Below, piece by piece: positions 24,630 through 32,308 of a stretch of DNA of 64,000 nt (positions are counted from its first letter, which is position 1; each line of letters opens with the position of its first letter). Source of the stretch: Streptomyces collinus (GTDB taxonomy: Bacteria > Actinomycetota > Actinomycetes > Streptomycetales > Streptomycetaceae). A model generated the notes under the pieces. The model searched no databases and had not been told where the DNA came from. It saw nothing but the letters and a program-made list of their open reading frames with translations. The translations under genes were made by a program, and so were the position numbers. The DNA lies in contig NZ_CP133771.1 in the NCBI RefSeq assembly GCF_031348265.1, positions 1,302,001 to 1,366,000 on the forward strand. The letters run 5' to 3'.

Positions 24630-25142
24630 ATGACCAACGAACGCCACGAGCCCGCCACCACCGCCGACGAGCGCACGATGCTGGAGGGCTGGCTGGACTA
24701 CCACCGCCAGACCCTCGCCTGGAAGTGCGAGGGCCTCACCGACGTCCAGCTCCGCACCGCCGCGGTGGAGCCGTCCGAGCTGAGCCTGATGGGACTGGTG
24801 CGGCACATGACGGAGGTGGAGCGGGGCTGGTTCCGCAAGGTGCTCGCGGCCGAGGACGCCGGCCCGGTCTACTACACCGACGAGGATCCGGACGGCGAGT
24901 TCCATCTCTCCGAGAGCGACACGTGGGAGGAGGCGTACGCCACCTGGCAGTCCGAGATCGAGACCGCCCGGCGCAACGCGGCCCGCTTCGGCCTCGACGA
25001 CGTCTCCGAGGGCAAGCACCGCCGCACCGGCGAGCGCTTCAACCTGCGCTGGATCTACACGCACATGATCGAGGAGTACGCGCGGCACAACGGCCACGCC
25101 GACCTGATCCGCGAGCGCGTCGACGGCGCGACCGGCGACTGA
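24630..25142 (+). CDS. DinB/DUF664-family protein
   Basis: A 170-residue four-helix protein from ATG 24630 after GGAAAGGA. It shows MLEGWLDYHRQTLAWKCEGL, SELSLMGLVRHMTEVERGWF and NLRWIYTHMIEEYARHNGHA, followed by DLIRERVDG. The three His in VRHM, THMIEEYARHNGH match the metal-binding positions of the DinB-like/mycothiol transferase superfamily. In actinobacteria some relatives are mycothiol-dependent S-transferases that detoxify electrophiles. That role is likely but not shown here. It stands 43 bases after the TetR gene and may be read through from it. Confidence 0.85.
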   Translation: MTNERHEPATTADERTMLEGWLDYHRQTLAWKCEGLTDVQLRTAAVEPSELSLMGLVRHMTEVERGWFRKVLAAEDAGPVYYTDEDPDGEFHLSESDTWEEAYATWQSEIETARRNAARFGLDDVSEGKHRRTGERFNLRWIYTHMIEEYARHNGHADLIRERVDGATGD

Positions 25143-25255
25143 CGTCACCCCCGCCGCACCGACGCCCTCCGTACGGGGCGCGAGATCACCCGTGCGGGGC
25201 ATCCTGCTCCAGGTCCGCGGCCCCAGGGACGGTCGGACGCACCAGAGTTGCGCGG

Positions 25256-25777
25256 GTGCATCGAACGACGACCACAGCGACGCTCCTGCTGACCGTGGCG
25301 GTCTCGGCCCTCTCCGGCTGTACGACGACGGTCCCGCATCCCACCGCGCCGGGGCCCTCTGCGGCACCGTCCCGGCCGTCGGCGCCGGAGCGGAAGGCCG
25401 AGGCGGAGACCCAGATCGTGCAGGCGCCGGCCCGCGAGGCCCTGCAGCTCATCGAAGAGGCGTCCCGCCGCCCGGAGCCGGCCACGCCGACGACCCGCCC
25501 GCCCGCGCCACCGGCAGCCACGCCGGAACCGGGGCCCCAGCCCGGCCACCGCACCGTCCGCCCCCGCCCGGCCCGCCCCGAACACCCCGAGCCCGCCCGC
25601 CGCGGCCCCCGGCGGTCGCACACCGGCCTCCCCGACATGTCGGATGCGGTACGGCAGGACGTCGATCGGAGCGCCCCGAACGACAACGCGGACGTGTGCG
25701 CACTGGGCAGGCGCTACGGGGGATGGCGGGCGGACAGCCCGGAGGCGACGATCTGCCGTGACACGTACGGGCGCTGA
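25256..25777 (+). CDS. Secreted lipoprotein, unknown
   Basis: A 173-residue protein starting at GTG 25256 (VHRTTTTATLLLTVAVSALS) with lipobox LSGC and Cys at about residue 22, giving a typical lipoprotein signal. The mature part is first Pro/Ala-rich (about residues 60-125, very low complexity). It ends in a compact block MSDAVRQDVDRSAPNDNADV then CALGRRYGGWRADSPEATIC, with two cysteines probably disulphide-linked. I recall similar C-terminal blocks in other Streptomyces proteins but know no function. It would be a substrate for Lgt and Lnt. It is followed by about 650 bases of repeat-rich non-coding DNA. Confidence 0.7.
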   Translation: MHRTTTTATLLLTVAVSALSGCTTTVPHPTAPGPSAAPSRPSAPERKAEAETQIVQAPAREALQLIEEASRRPEPATPTTRPPAPPAATPEPGPQPGHRTVRPRPARPEHPEPARRGPRRSHTGLPDMSDAVRQDVDRSAPNDNADVCALGRRYGGWRADSPEATICRDTYGR

Positions 25778-26260
25778 ACGGGCGCCGGCGGGGTGTCGGC
25801 CGGGCGCCCACATTTCACGCCGGGGTCACCGGCGTGGTCGCCCCTGAGCCGCCGGCCTGCTGGGCCAGGAGGCGGCGTCACCTCAGGGCCGGCCGCTGCA
25901 ACGTCGGGCCCGTAGGCGGGGCCGCCCCGGGATCGCCGGCCCGCCGGGCATGTCAGCCGGGGTCGCCCCCGGACAGCCGCCCGTCGGGCCCCGCAGCGGG
26001 GTCACCTCGGGGCCACTGACACGTCGGGCCCGTCGGCGGGGTCACCCCAGGACCGCCGGCCCGTCGGGCCCGTTCAGCATGGTCGCCCCAGGGCCCCTCA
26101 GCGGGGTCACCTCAGAGCCACTGACACGTCGGGCGAGAGCACGGCCGGCCCCAAGATCGCCGCCCCGCCGGGCCCGCCAGCACGATCGCCCCAGGGCCGC
26201 CCCCGCCTCTGATTCGCCCACGCGCTCCCGTCATGGCCGCGGCGCGTGTGGTTCGCCAAC
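25778..26260. other. Repeat-rich non-coding DNA
   Basis: No convincing gene was found on either strand. The stretch is built from diverged copies of GGTCACC-CAGGGCC, CGTCGGGCCCG and GCCGGCCCG motifs spaced roughly 35-50 bases apart, grading into the regular 39-base array at 26261. Long open frames here are by-products of the repeated, stop-poor composition. Confidence 0.6.
25994..26134. repeat. Two near-identical 36-base copies 105 bases apart
   Basis: A block beginning CAGCGGGGTCACCTC and ending CACTGACACGTCGGGC occurs at 25994-26029 and again at 26099-26134 with only two or three differences. The spacing suggests a higher-order duplication of an older 35-39 base unit. Confidence 0.65.
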
Positions 26261-26455
26261 GCAGTCGCCTCGGGGCCGCCGCCGCGGCGGGTCGTTGGCG
26301 CGGTCACCCCAGGGCCGCAGGCACCGCAGGTCGTCGACGCGGTCACCCCAGGGCCGCAGGCACCGCAGGTCGTCGACGCGGTCGCCCCAGCGCCGCAGGC
26401 ACCACAGACCGTCGACGCGGTCGCCTCAGGGCCGTTGCCGCGGCGGCGTCCAGGT
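26261..26455. repeat. 39-base tandem repeat, five units
   Basis: Units start at 26261, 26300, 26339, 26378 and 26417 with an exact 39-base period. Units 2 and 3 are identical (GCGGTCACCCCAGGGCCGCA...). The outer units are diverged and resemble each other. Because 39 is a multiple of three, the forward strand reads as a 13-residue repeat around VVDAVTPGPQAPQ, though nothing shows it is translated. The TGA stop of the reverse-strand TPR gene (26426-26428) lies inside the last unit. Confidence 0.85.
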
Positions 26456-26926
26456 CCCCGTGCCGCCCTCCCCCAGCCGGGACTCCAGTCGGCCGATGGC
26501 CGCCCACACGCCCTCGCCGTAGCTGTCGTCGGCGAGGCCGGCGGCGGCTTCCCGGGCCCACCGCAGATGGGTGCGGGCGGCGTCGCGGCGGCCGAGCCCG
26601 AGGTAGTCGTCCGCCAGGTTCAGATGCAGGGAGGGGTAGATCGCGATCACCGCGGCCACCGCGACGGCCTCCTCCCTGGCCTCGTCGGCCGCCGTCAGGG
26701 CACGCAGGTCCCAGGCCAGTTCGTCCGCCGGGTCGTCCTGGGTGTCGGCCAGGTAGTGGGCGAGGGTGCAGCGGTGCAGCGGGTCGCCGTGCTCGCCGAT
26801 CTCCGCCCACAGGCCGAGGTAGCGGTGCCGGGCCTCCTCCCGGTCCCCGGCGTGGTGCAGCATGACGACCTGCCCGATCCGCGTCAGCACGGCATCGGGC
26901 GCCGCCTGCTCCTGTCGCTCCGCCAC
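26426..26926 (-). CDS. Tetratricopeptide-repeat-like protein
   Basis: A 166-residue helical protein from GTG 26926 (VVAERQEQAAPDAVLTRIGQ), preceded by GGAGGG. Paired helices such as MLHHAGDREEARHRYLGLWAEIGE, LHRCTLAHYLADTQDDPADELAWDLRAL and HLNLADDYLGLGRRDAARTHLRWA have the Ala/Leu/Tyr spacing of TPR units. Such proteins mediate protein-protein contacts. The partner is unknown. The protein ends GEGGTGTWTPPRQRP inside a DNA tandem repeat, so its last 10 or so residues are probably a product of repeat expansion. It lies downstream of ung on the same strand with a 120-base gap. Confidence 0.78.
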   Translation of the reverse strand: MAERQEQAAPDAVLTRIGQVVMLHHAGDREEARHRYLGLWAEIGEHGDPLHRCTLAHYLADTQDDPADELAWDLRALTAADEAREEAVAVAAVIAIYPSLHLNLADDYLGLGRRDAARTHLRWAREAAAGLADDSYGEGVWAAIGRLESRLGEGGTGTWTPPRQRP

Positions 26927-27048
26927 GACGCCCTCCGCGTACTCGCCGGCTGTTCCCGCCGACGCTAACCGCAGGCGGGGGCGATCCGGCTCAGGCGGCT
27001 CCGGACACCGCCGGGCCGGGCACGGCACGGCCGTACGGGCGGGGTGCG

Positions 27049-27732
27049 TCAGCCCAGGTTCGGGATCGTCCAGTCGATCGGCGTGTGCCCCTGGGCCGCC
27101 ACGGCCTCGTTGATCTGTGTGAAGGGCCGGGAGCCGAAGAACTTCTTCGCGGACAGGGGCGAGGGATGCGCGCCCTTGATCACGGCATGCCGGGACTCGT
27201 CGATCAGCGGGAGCTTCTTCTGCGCGTAGTTGCCCCACAGCACGAAGACCGCCGGGTCGGGGCGCTCGGCCACGGCCCGGATCACGGCGTCGGTGAACTT
27301 CTCCCAGCCCCGGCCCTTGTGCGAGTTGGCCTCGCCGCCGCGGACCGTGAGCACCGCGTTGAGCAGCAGCACGCCCTGCTCGGCCCACGGCATGAGATAG
27401 CCGTTGTCCGGGATCGGCGTGCCCAGCTCCTGGTGCATCTCCTTGTAGATGTTGCGCAGGGACGGCGGGATCCGCACCCCCGGCCGGACCGAGAAGCACA
27501 GTCCGTGCCCCTGCCCCTCGCCGTGGTACGGGTCCTGACCGAGGATCAGGACCTTGACCCCCTCGTACGGCGTGGCGTCCAGCGCCGCGAAGACCTCCTC
27601 GCGCGGCGGATGGACGGGACCCTTCGCCCGCTCCTCCTCGACGAACTCCGTCAGCTCCTTGAACCAGGGCTGCTGCAGTTCGTCGCCCAGAACCCCGCGC
27701 CAGGACTCGGGCAGCATGGCGATGTCGGTCAC
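27049..27732 (-). CDS. ung: Uracil-DNA glycosylase
   Basis: A 227-residue family-1 UDG from GTG 27732 (VTDIAMLPESWRGVLGDELQ), chosen because GTGAGGA precedes it by eight bases. The longer frame to 27759 has no such site. The water-activating motif GQDPYH (Asp67), the uracil-binding LLLNAVLTV with its Asn, and the HPSPLSA intercalation loop (His189) are all intact. It removes uracil from DNA as the first step of base-excision repair, a relevant burden in a very GC-rich genome. Length and motifs are canonical. It lies between a TPR gene and a solute-binding protein gene, all on the same strand but with gaps. Confidence 0.96.
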   Translation of the reverse strand: MTDIAMLPESWRGVLGDELQQPWFKELTEFVEEERAKGPVHPPREEVFAALDATPYEGVKVLILGQDPYHGEGQGHGLCFSVRPGVRIPPSLRNIYKEMHQELGTPIPDNGYLMPWAEQGVLLLNAVLTVRGGEANSHKGRGWEKFTDAVIRAVAERPDPAVFVLWGNYAQKKLPLIDESRHAVIKGAHPSPLSAKKFFGSRPFTQINEAVAAQGHTPIDWTIPNLG

Positions 27733-27823
27733 GTCAACGTCCTCACGATGTGCGGTCACTTCAGGCCACAGAACCTACAGGCGACCACTGACACCGTGCC
27801 CGGGAGAGCCCGAAGCCGACCCG

Positions 27824-29410
27824 CTACCAGGCGGTCTTGCGGTGCAGCTCCCACAGCATCATGATCGTCGACGGGTCCAGGGCCCGCTCGGCGCCCGAGA
27901 CGTCCCGGCTCGACGCCACGTACTGCCGCCCCTGCCACAGCGGCAGCAGTCGCGCGTCCTCCACGAGGATCTGCTGGGCCTCCTCGAACTCCTTCACCAC
28001 GTTCGCGCGGTCGCTCTCCCGGCGCGACCTGGGCAGCAGATCGCCGGTGATCTCGGGCGCCGAGTAGGGCGTGCCGAGGGCGTTCTGGTCGCCGACGAAC
28101 GGCGCGATGAAGTTCTCGGCGTCCGGGAAGTCGGGGAACCAGCCGCGCCCGAAGACCGGGTACTCGCCCTTCTGGTAGCCCTCGACGTAGGTCTTCCAGG
28201 GGCGGCTCTTCAGGCTGATCGAGAACAGGCCGGAGGCTTCGAGCTGGCGCTTCAGCTCCTTGAACTCGCCGGCGGTCTCGGAGCCGTAGCGGTCGCTCGT
28301 GTACCAGAAGGTGAGCGGGACGCGCTGGTTGATGCCCGCCTCGGTGAGGATCTTGCGGGCCTTTGCGACGTCCGGGTCGCCGTAGTCGTCGAAGAAGCCC
28401 GTGGTGTGGCCCGTGAGGCCCTTGGGGACCATGGAGTAGAGCGGGTCGACGGTGTCCTTGTAGACCTTGTGGGCGATCGCCGCCCGGTCGACGACCTGCG
28501 CGATGGCCTGCCGCACGGCCTTCTTGTTCGCCCAGGAGTCCTTCGGGTTGAACACCAGGTAGTTGATGTCGGTGCCCGTGCCCTCGACGAGCTGGATCTC
28601 CTCGTCCTTGGAGGACTTGCTCTGGAGGTCGACGACGTCTCCGGCGGCCAGGCCGCGGTACGTCACGTCGATCTCCTTGTCCCGCAGGGCCTTCACCATG
28701 GCACCGGAGTCCTGGAAGTAGCGGACGGTCACCGCGTCGTTCCGGCGCTCCGCGTAGCCCGTGTAGGAGTTGTTGCGGACGAGGACGGCTTCCTTGCCGT
28801 CGGCGTACGAGTCGAGGGTGTACGGCCCGGATCCGACCACGTCGCTGCCCTTGTGCAGGCTGTCCCGCGGATAGGCCTTCGGGGACACGATCGACATGGC
28901 CGGGGTGGCGAGCACGAACGGGAAGGTGGCGTCGGGCTTGTTGAGGTGGAAGATCACCTCACGGTCGTTGGGGGCCTGGACCCGCTCCAGGCTGCCCAGC
29001 AGACCGGCGGGGCCACCGTTGACGTTGATCTTGCGGATCCGGTCGAACGAGTACTTCACGGCCTGGGCGTCGAGCGCGTCGCCGTTGGAGAACTTCAGGC
29101 CCTCGCGCAGCTCGCAGCGGTAGACCTGGTTCGAGGAGTCGCTGAAGCCGCACTGCTCGGCGGCGTCCGGCTGGGGCTCGCTCGCGCCCGTCGGATAGCT
29201 CAGCAGCGTCTGGTAGATGTTGCGGAACAGCTCCCAGGAGCTGTCCCACGACGCGGCGGGGTCGAGGGTGCTGGGGGCACTGGTGGTGCCCAGAACGATC
29301 GGTCCTTCGTCCTCCGGGGTGTCTGACGACAGCACGCCGCACCCGGCGAGCAGGGACGATATGGACGCGATGGCCGCCACCTGCCACAGGCACCGGTTCC
29401 GCTTGAACAC
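27824..29410 (-). CDS. ABC transporter substrate-binding lipoprotein (family 5, oligopeptide type)
   Basis: A 528-residue protein from GTG 29410 (VFKRNRCLWQVAAIASISSL), with GAGGA seven bases upstream and lipobox LLAGC. The SBP_bac_5 fold is marked by PIVLGTTSAPSTLDPAASWD, LREGLKFSNGDALDAQAVKYSFDRI, VVGSGPYTLDSY and ADGKEAVLVRNNSYTG, then KKAVRQAIAQVVDR. It should bind oligopeptides or related ligands outside the membrane for an ABC importer. No permease or ATPase genes are adjacent, so it is an orphan and must use components from elsewhere or act as a sensor. Confidence 0.93.
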   Translation of the reverse strand: MFKRNRCLWQVAAIASISSLLAGCGVLSSDTPEDEGPIVLGTTSAPSTLDPAASWDSSWELFRNIYQTLLSYPTGASEPQPDAAEQCGFSDSSNQVYRCELREGLKFSNGDALDAQAVKYSFDRIRKINVNGGPAGLLGSLERVQAPNDREVIFHLNKPDATFPFVLATPAMSIVSPKAYPRDSLHKGSDVVGSGPYTLDSYADGKEAVLVRNNSYTGYAERRNDAVTVRYFQDSGAMVKALRDKEIDVTYRGLAAGDVVDLQSKSSKDEEIQLVEGTGTDINYLVFNPKDSWANKKAVRQAIAQVVDRAAIAHKVYKDTVDPLYSMVPKGLTGHTTGFFDDYGDPDVAKARKILTEAGINQRVPLTFWYTSDRYGSETAGEFKELKRQLEASGLFSISLKSRPWKTYVEGYQKGEYPVFGRGWFPDFPDAENFIAPFVGDQNALGTPYSAPEITGDLLPRSRRESDRANVVKEFEEAQQILVEDARLLPLWQGRQYVASSRDVSGAERALDPSTIMMLWELHRKTAW

Positions 29411-29554
29411 GCGCACGCTCCTCGATCTGCCATACCAAGGGTCGGCAGACCATACCGCAGTGCCGCGCCCCCTGGCCCTCCCCGGTGCATGACCTCTTGA
29501 TCGATAAACCTTTGACGACGTTGTCATCGCCCTTTGCCATGTCTTTACGCAGGC

Positions 29555-29584
29555 ACGGGCGCCGTCGGAGTCGACGGCGCCCGT
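29555..29584. terminator. 13-bp stem terminator after the FabG pair
   Basis: A perfect 13-base stem (arms starting ACGGGCGCC and ending GGCGCCCGT) with a 4-base loop lies 25 bases past the SDR stop at 29609 on the reverse strand. It insulates the reductase operon from the binding-protein gene. Confidence 0.75.
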
Positions 29585-29608
29585 TTCGGTCCGCAGGTGC
29601 GGTCCGCG

Positions 29609-30367
29609 TCAGCCGGTCCCGGCGTTGAGGAAGATGCCGCCGTCCACCACGAGCGTCTGGCCGGTGACCCAGTCGGACTGCTCGGAGGTGAGGAACGCGG
29701 CCGCGCCCCCGATGTCGGACGGCACGCCGAGCCGGCCCAGCGGGTAGGCCGCGGCGGCCTCCTCCTCGCGGCCCTCGTACAGGGCCTCGGCGAACTTGGT
29801 CTTCACGACGGCCGGGGCGATCGCGTTGACCCGGACCTTGGGTGCGAACTCGTGTGCGAGCTGCACGGTCAGGTTGATCATCGCGGCCTTGCTGACGCCG
29901 TACGCGCCGATGAAGGGCGAGGGCGACAGACCCGCGACGGAGGCGATGTTGACGATCGCGCCGCCGTTGTCCTTCTGCCAGGCGTGCCAGGTCCGCTGGG
30001 CGAAGCCCAGGGCCGAGACGACGTTGGTCTCGAAGACCTTGCGGGCGACGTTGAGGTCGAGGTCGGCGATCGGCCCGAACACCGGGTTCGTGCCGGCGTT
30101 GTTGACCAGGTAGTCGACGCGGCCGAAGGCCTCCAACGTGCGCTCGACGGCGACGGCCTGGTGGGCCTCGTCGTGCGCCTTGCCCGCCACGTAGACCGCG
30201 CGGTCGGCGCCGAGCTGCTCGACGGCCTCCTTGAGGGCGTCCTCGTTGCGGCCGGTGATGCACACGCGGTCACCGCGCGCGACGAGGGCCTCGGCGACGC
30301 CGTAGCCGATGCCGCGGCTGGCGCCCGTGACGAGGGCGACCTTGCCGGAGAGTTCCACGGAAGTCAT
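29609..30367 (-). CDS. SDR-family oxidoreductase (FabG-like)
   Basis: A 252-residue short-chain dehydrogenase with TGASRGIGYGVA (cofactor loop), NNAGTNPVFG, the catalytic Ser (NIASVAG), YGVSKAAM (Tyr and Lys), and C-terminal VDGGIFLN. It reduces a 3-oxoacyl or other keto substrate with NADPH. It is the second gene of a two-gene operon, 12 bases after the FabG paralogue. Two adjacent FabG-like reductases of different sequence suggest they act on different chain types or on a CoA-linked pathway rather than on primary fatty acid synthesis. AGGGAT precedes the ATG. Confidence 0.92.
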   Translation of the reverse strand: MTSVELSGKVALVTGASRGIGYGVAEALVARGDRVCITGRNEDALKEAVEQLGADRAVYVAGKAHDEAHQAVAVERTLEAFGRVDYLVNNAGTNPVFGPIADLDLNVARKVFETNVVSALGFAQRTWHAWQKDNGGAIVNIASVAGLSPSPFIGAYGVSKAAMINLTVQLAHEFAPKVRVNAIAPAVVKTKFAEALYEGREEEAAAAYPLGRLGVPSDIGGAAAFLTSEQSDWVTGQTLVVDGGIFLNAGTG

Positions 30368-30379
30368 GTTCTACATCCC

Positions 30380-31141
30380 TTAGTCGAGCGGTCCGCCGGC
30401 CACGTACAGCACCTGGCCGGAGACGAACCCGGCCGCCTCGCCCGTGAAGAAGGCGATGGCGTTGGCGATGTCCTCCGGCTCGCCGACCCGGGCCACCGGG
30501 ATCTGGGTGGCGGCGGCGGCCTTGAAGTCCTCGAAGCCCATGCCGACGCGGTCGGCGGTGGCCTTGGTCATCTCGGTGGCGATGAAGCCGGGGGCGACGG
30601 AGTTGGCGGTGACGCCGAACTTGCCGAGCTCCTTGGCGAGCGTCTTGGTGAAGCCCTGCAGACCCGCCTTGGCGGCCGAGTAGTTCACCTGGCCGCGGTT
30701 GCCGAGCGCGGACGACGACGACAGGTTGACGATCCGGCCGAAGCCCGCGTCCACCATGTGCTTCTGGCAGGCCTTGGACATCAGGAAGGCGCCGCGCAGG
30801 TGCACGTTCATGACGGTGTCCCAGTCGGAGACGCTCATCTTGAACAGCAGGTTGTCGCGCAGCACGCCCGCGTTGTTGACCAGGATCGTCGGCGCGCCGA
30901 GCTCCTCGGCGATCCGGGCGACGGCCGCCTCGACCTGCGCCTCGTCCGAGACGTCACACCCGACCGCGACGGCCTTGCCGCCCGCGGCGGTGATCTTCTC
31001 GACGGTGTCCTTGCAGGCCGCCTCGTCGAGGTCGAGCACGGCGACCGCGCGGCCCTCGGCGGCCAGTCGTACGGCGGTGGCGGCACCGATGCCGCGCGCG
31101 GCACCGGTCACGACGGCAACCCGCTGCTCAGTGGTGGACAT
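30380..31141 (-). CDS. fabG: 3-oxoacyl-ACP reductase (FabG-type SDR)
   Basis: A 253-residue SDR with TGAARGIGAATA, CDVSDEAQV, NNAGVLRDNLLFKM (very FabG-like), catalytic SSSSALG, YSAAKAGLQGFTKTLAKELG, and FVSGQVLYVAGGP at the end. It probably reduces 3-oxoacyl-ACP or -CoA. It heads the two-gene operon. A TGAGCGACCGCTTA near-palindrome 18 bases upstream of the start resembles TetR/FadR-type sites seen in front of acyl-CoA metabolism genes, which argues for a role in fatty acid turnover. ATG 31141 follows TGAGGAGTAGCAG. Confidence 0.92.
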   Translation of the reverse strand: MSTTEQRVAVVTGAARGIGAATAVRLAAEGRAVAVLDLDEAACKDTVEKITAAGGKAVAVGCDVSDEAQVEAAVARIAEELGAPTILVNNAGVLRDNLLFKMSVSDWDTVMNVHLRGAFLMSKACQKHMVDAGFGRIVNLSSSSALGNRGQVNYSAAKAGLQGFTKTLAKELGKFGVTANSVAPGFIATEMTKATADRVGMGFEDFKAAAATQIPVARVGEPEDIANAIAFFTGEAAGFVSGQVLYVAGGPLD

Positions 31142-31158
31142 GACTGCTACTCCTCAGG

Positions 31159-31172
31159 TGAGCGACCGCTTA
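31159..31172. promoter_or_regulatory. Candidate TetR/FadR-like operator before fabG
   Basis: TGAGCGACCGCTTA has AGCG/CGCT arms around AC and a matching outer T/A pair, with one mismatched pair. It lies 18 bases upstream of the fabG start. Similar AGCG-NN-CGCT sites are used by TetR-type regulators of lipid metabolism in actinobacteria. No regulator gene is adjacent. Confidence 0.35.
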
Positions 31173-31371
31173 GTACCTTCAGTGGGTGTGACGCTAGAAG
31201 CCCTGGCACGCGGTGTCAACGGCCCAGGGCGGCATGTGATCCATCACCCGGGCCCACCCTGCCCGACGGCACCTTCCGGGACACCCGATCGGCCTACGGA
31301 CACGCGCCGCCGCACCTCTCGGCGCCTAGCGTCGGAGCGCGAGCCACCCATGACCGGAAGGGAGGCGCTCC

Positions 31372-31851
31372 ATGCGCCGTCGCACCGGTGCCATCGGCAC
31401 GCTGTTCGCGATCGCCGCGATCGTGCCGCTGGCCGACCCCGCTCACGCCCGGCAGGACCTGGACTGCCGCGACTTCGCCTTCCAGGAGGACGCGCAGGCA
31501 GTCTTGAACGCGGATCCGAGCGATCCCAACAGGCTGGACGAGGACCAGGGCCGCGACGACGGCGTCGCGTGCGAGGCGCTGGCCCACCGCGGCATCATCG
31601 ACCCCACGACGTCGCCCACCTCGGCCGGCCCCTCGGTCAGTCCGTCCGTGAGCCCGTCGGTCAGCCCGTCCGTCACTCCCTCCGCTCCCGTGACCGCCAC
31701 TCCCACCGGCGGTCCGAGCCAGGGTGTGCGAGGCGGGCTCGGGGGCGCGGTGGCCTCGGGGCCGAGCCACTGGGACCTCGCCATCGGTCTGGCCTTCGCG
31801 GCGGGTGCCGCCGTCGCCGCCGGGTACGTGGTGAGGCGCCGCCGGCGCTGA
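31372..31851 (+). CDS. Excalibur calcium-binding domain protein, membrane-anchored
   Basis: A 159-residue exported protein: signal peptide ([20 protein letters not shown] to AHA), then an excalibur domain ([20 protein letters not shown], then [15 protein letters not shown]) whose two cysteines and D-x-D-x-D-G loop bind calcium. Next comes a repeated [11 protein letters not shown] linker written by 12-base repeats, and a C-terminal membrane helix followed by RRRRR. The last part looks like an anchor with a positive stop signal. It therefore sits on the outer face of the membrane. Its function is unknown; the domain is common in surface nucleases and wall proteins. Probable promoter TAGCGT lies 30 bases upstream. 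Confidence 0.85.
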   Translation: MRRRTGAIGTLFAIAAIVPLADPAHARQDLDCRDFAFQEDAQAVLNADPSDPNRLDEDQGRDDGVACEALAHRGIIDPTTSPTSAGPSVSPSVSPSVSPSVTPSAPVTATPTGGPSQGVRGGLGGAVASGPSHWDLAIGLAFAAGAAVAAGYVVRRRRR

Positions 31852-31894
31852 CGGCCGGGCGCGGCGGTCGTGGGGGACAACCGCGGGACGGCAG

Positions 31895-32308
31895 TCACCT
31901 CACCAGCAGGTCCAGCAACCGCCCGGTCTCCGCCTCCGGGTCCGTGGTCAGGCCGGTGTGCACCGGGCCGGGCTGGACGATCGTGGAGCGGGGGGCGACG
32001 AGCCAGCGGAAGCGGCGGCCCGGGTCGTCGGCCGCCGCTTGGCCCGCCGTCGGGCCGCCCGCGCACAGCCCCTCCACCGCCCGCAGGGCGGCACGGACCC
32101 CGGCCGCGTCGGCGCGGGGGTCGAGGGCCAGCAGCCGGGTCTCGTCGAGGTGGGTGCGCGCACCGACGTAGGACGCGGCGCGGCAGTAGACGAGGACGCC
32201 TGCGTTGATGCACTCGCCGCGTTCGACACGCGGGACGACGCGCAGCACGGCGTACTCGTAGACGTGGCGGTCCCGGGGCCCGCCCTTGATGATGTGCCGG
32301 TCGTTCAC
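31895..32308 (-). CDS. DUF3037-family protein
   Basis: A 137-residue protein from GTG 32308 (VNDRHIIKGGPRDRHVYEYA). It has VYEYAVLRVVPRVERGECINAGVLVYC, followed by ARTHLDETRLLALDP and FRWLVAPRSTIVQPGPVHTG, the hallmark blocks of DUF3037. The start codon overlaps the stop of the HipA-like gene by four bases (GTGA), so the two are translationally coupled. I have seen the HipA-like/DUF3037 pairing in other bacteria, but I know of no demonstrated function. A regulator or substrate of the kinase is the natural guess. Confidence 0.85.
   Translation of the reverse strand: MNDRHIIKGGPRDRHVYEYAVLRVVPRVERGECINAGVLVYCRAASYVGARTHLDETRLLALDPRADAAGVRAALRAVEGLCAGGPTAGQAAADDPGRRFRWLVAPRSTIVQPGPVHTGLTTDPEAETGRLLDLLVR

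Noticed and set aside
25994..26455. CRISPR array
   Set aside because: Repeats are directly adjacent without unique spacers, and there are no cas genes nearby. It is a minisatellite.
26246..26968. Forward frame translating the 39-base array as VVDAVTPGPQAPQ repeats
   Set aside because: No ribosome site or promoter, and it continues antisense through the TPR gene. The frame is open only because 39 is a multiple of three.
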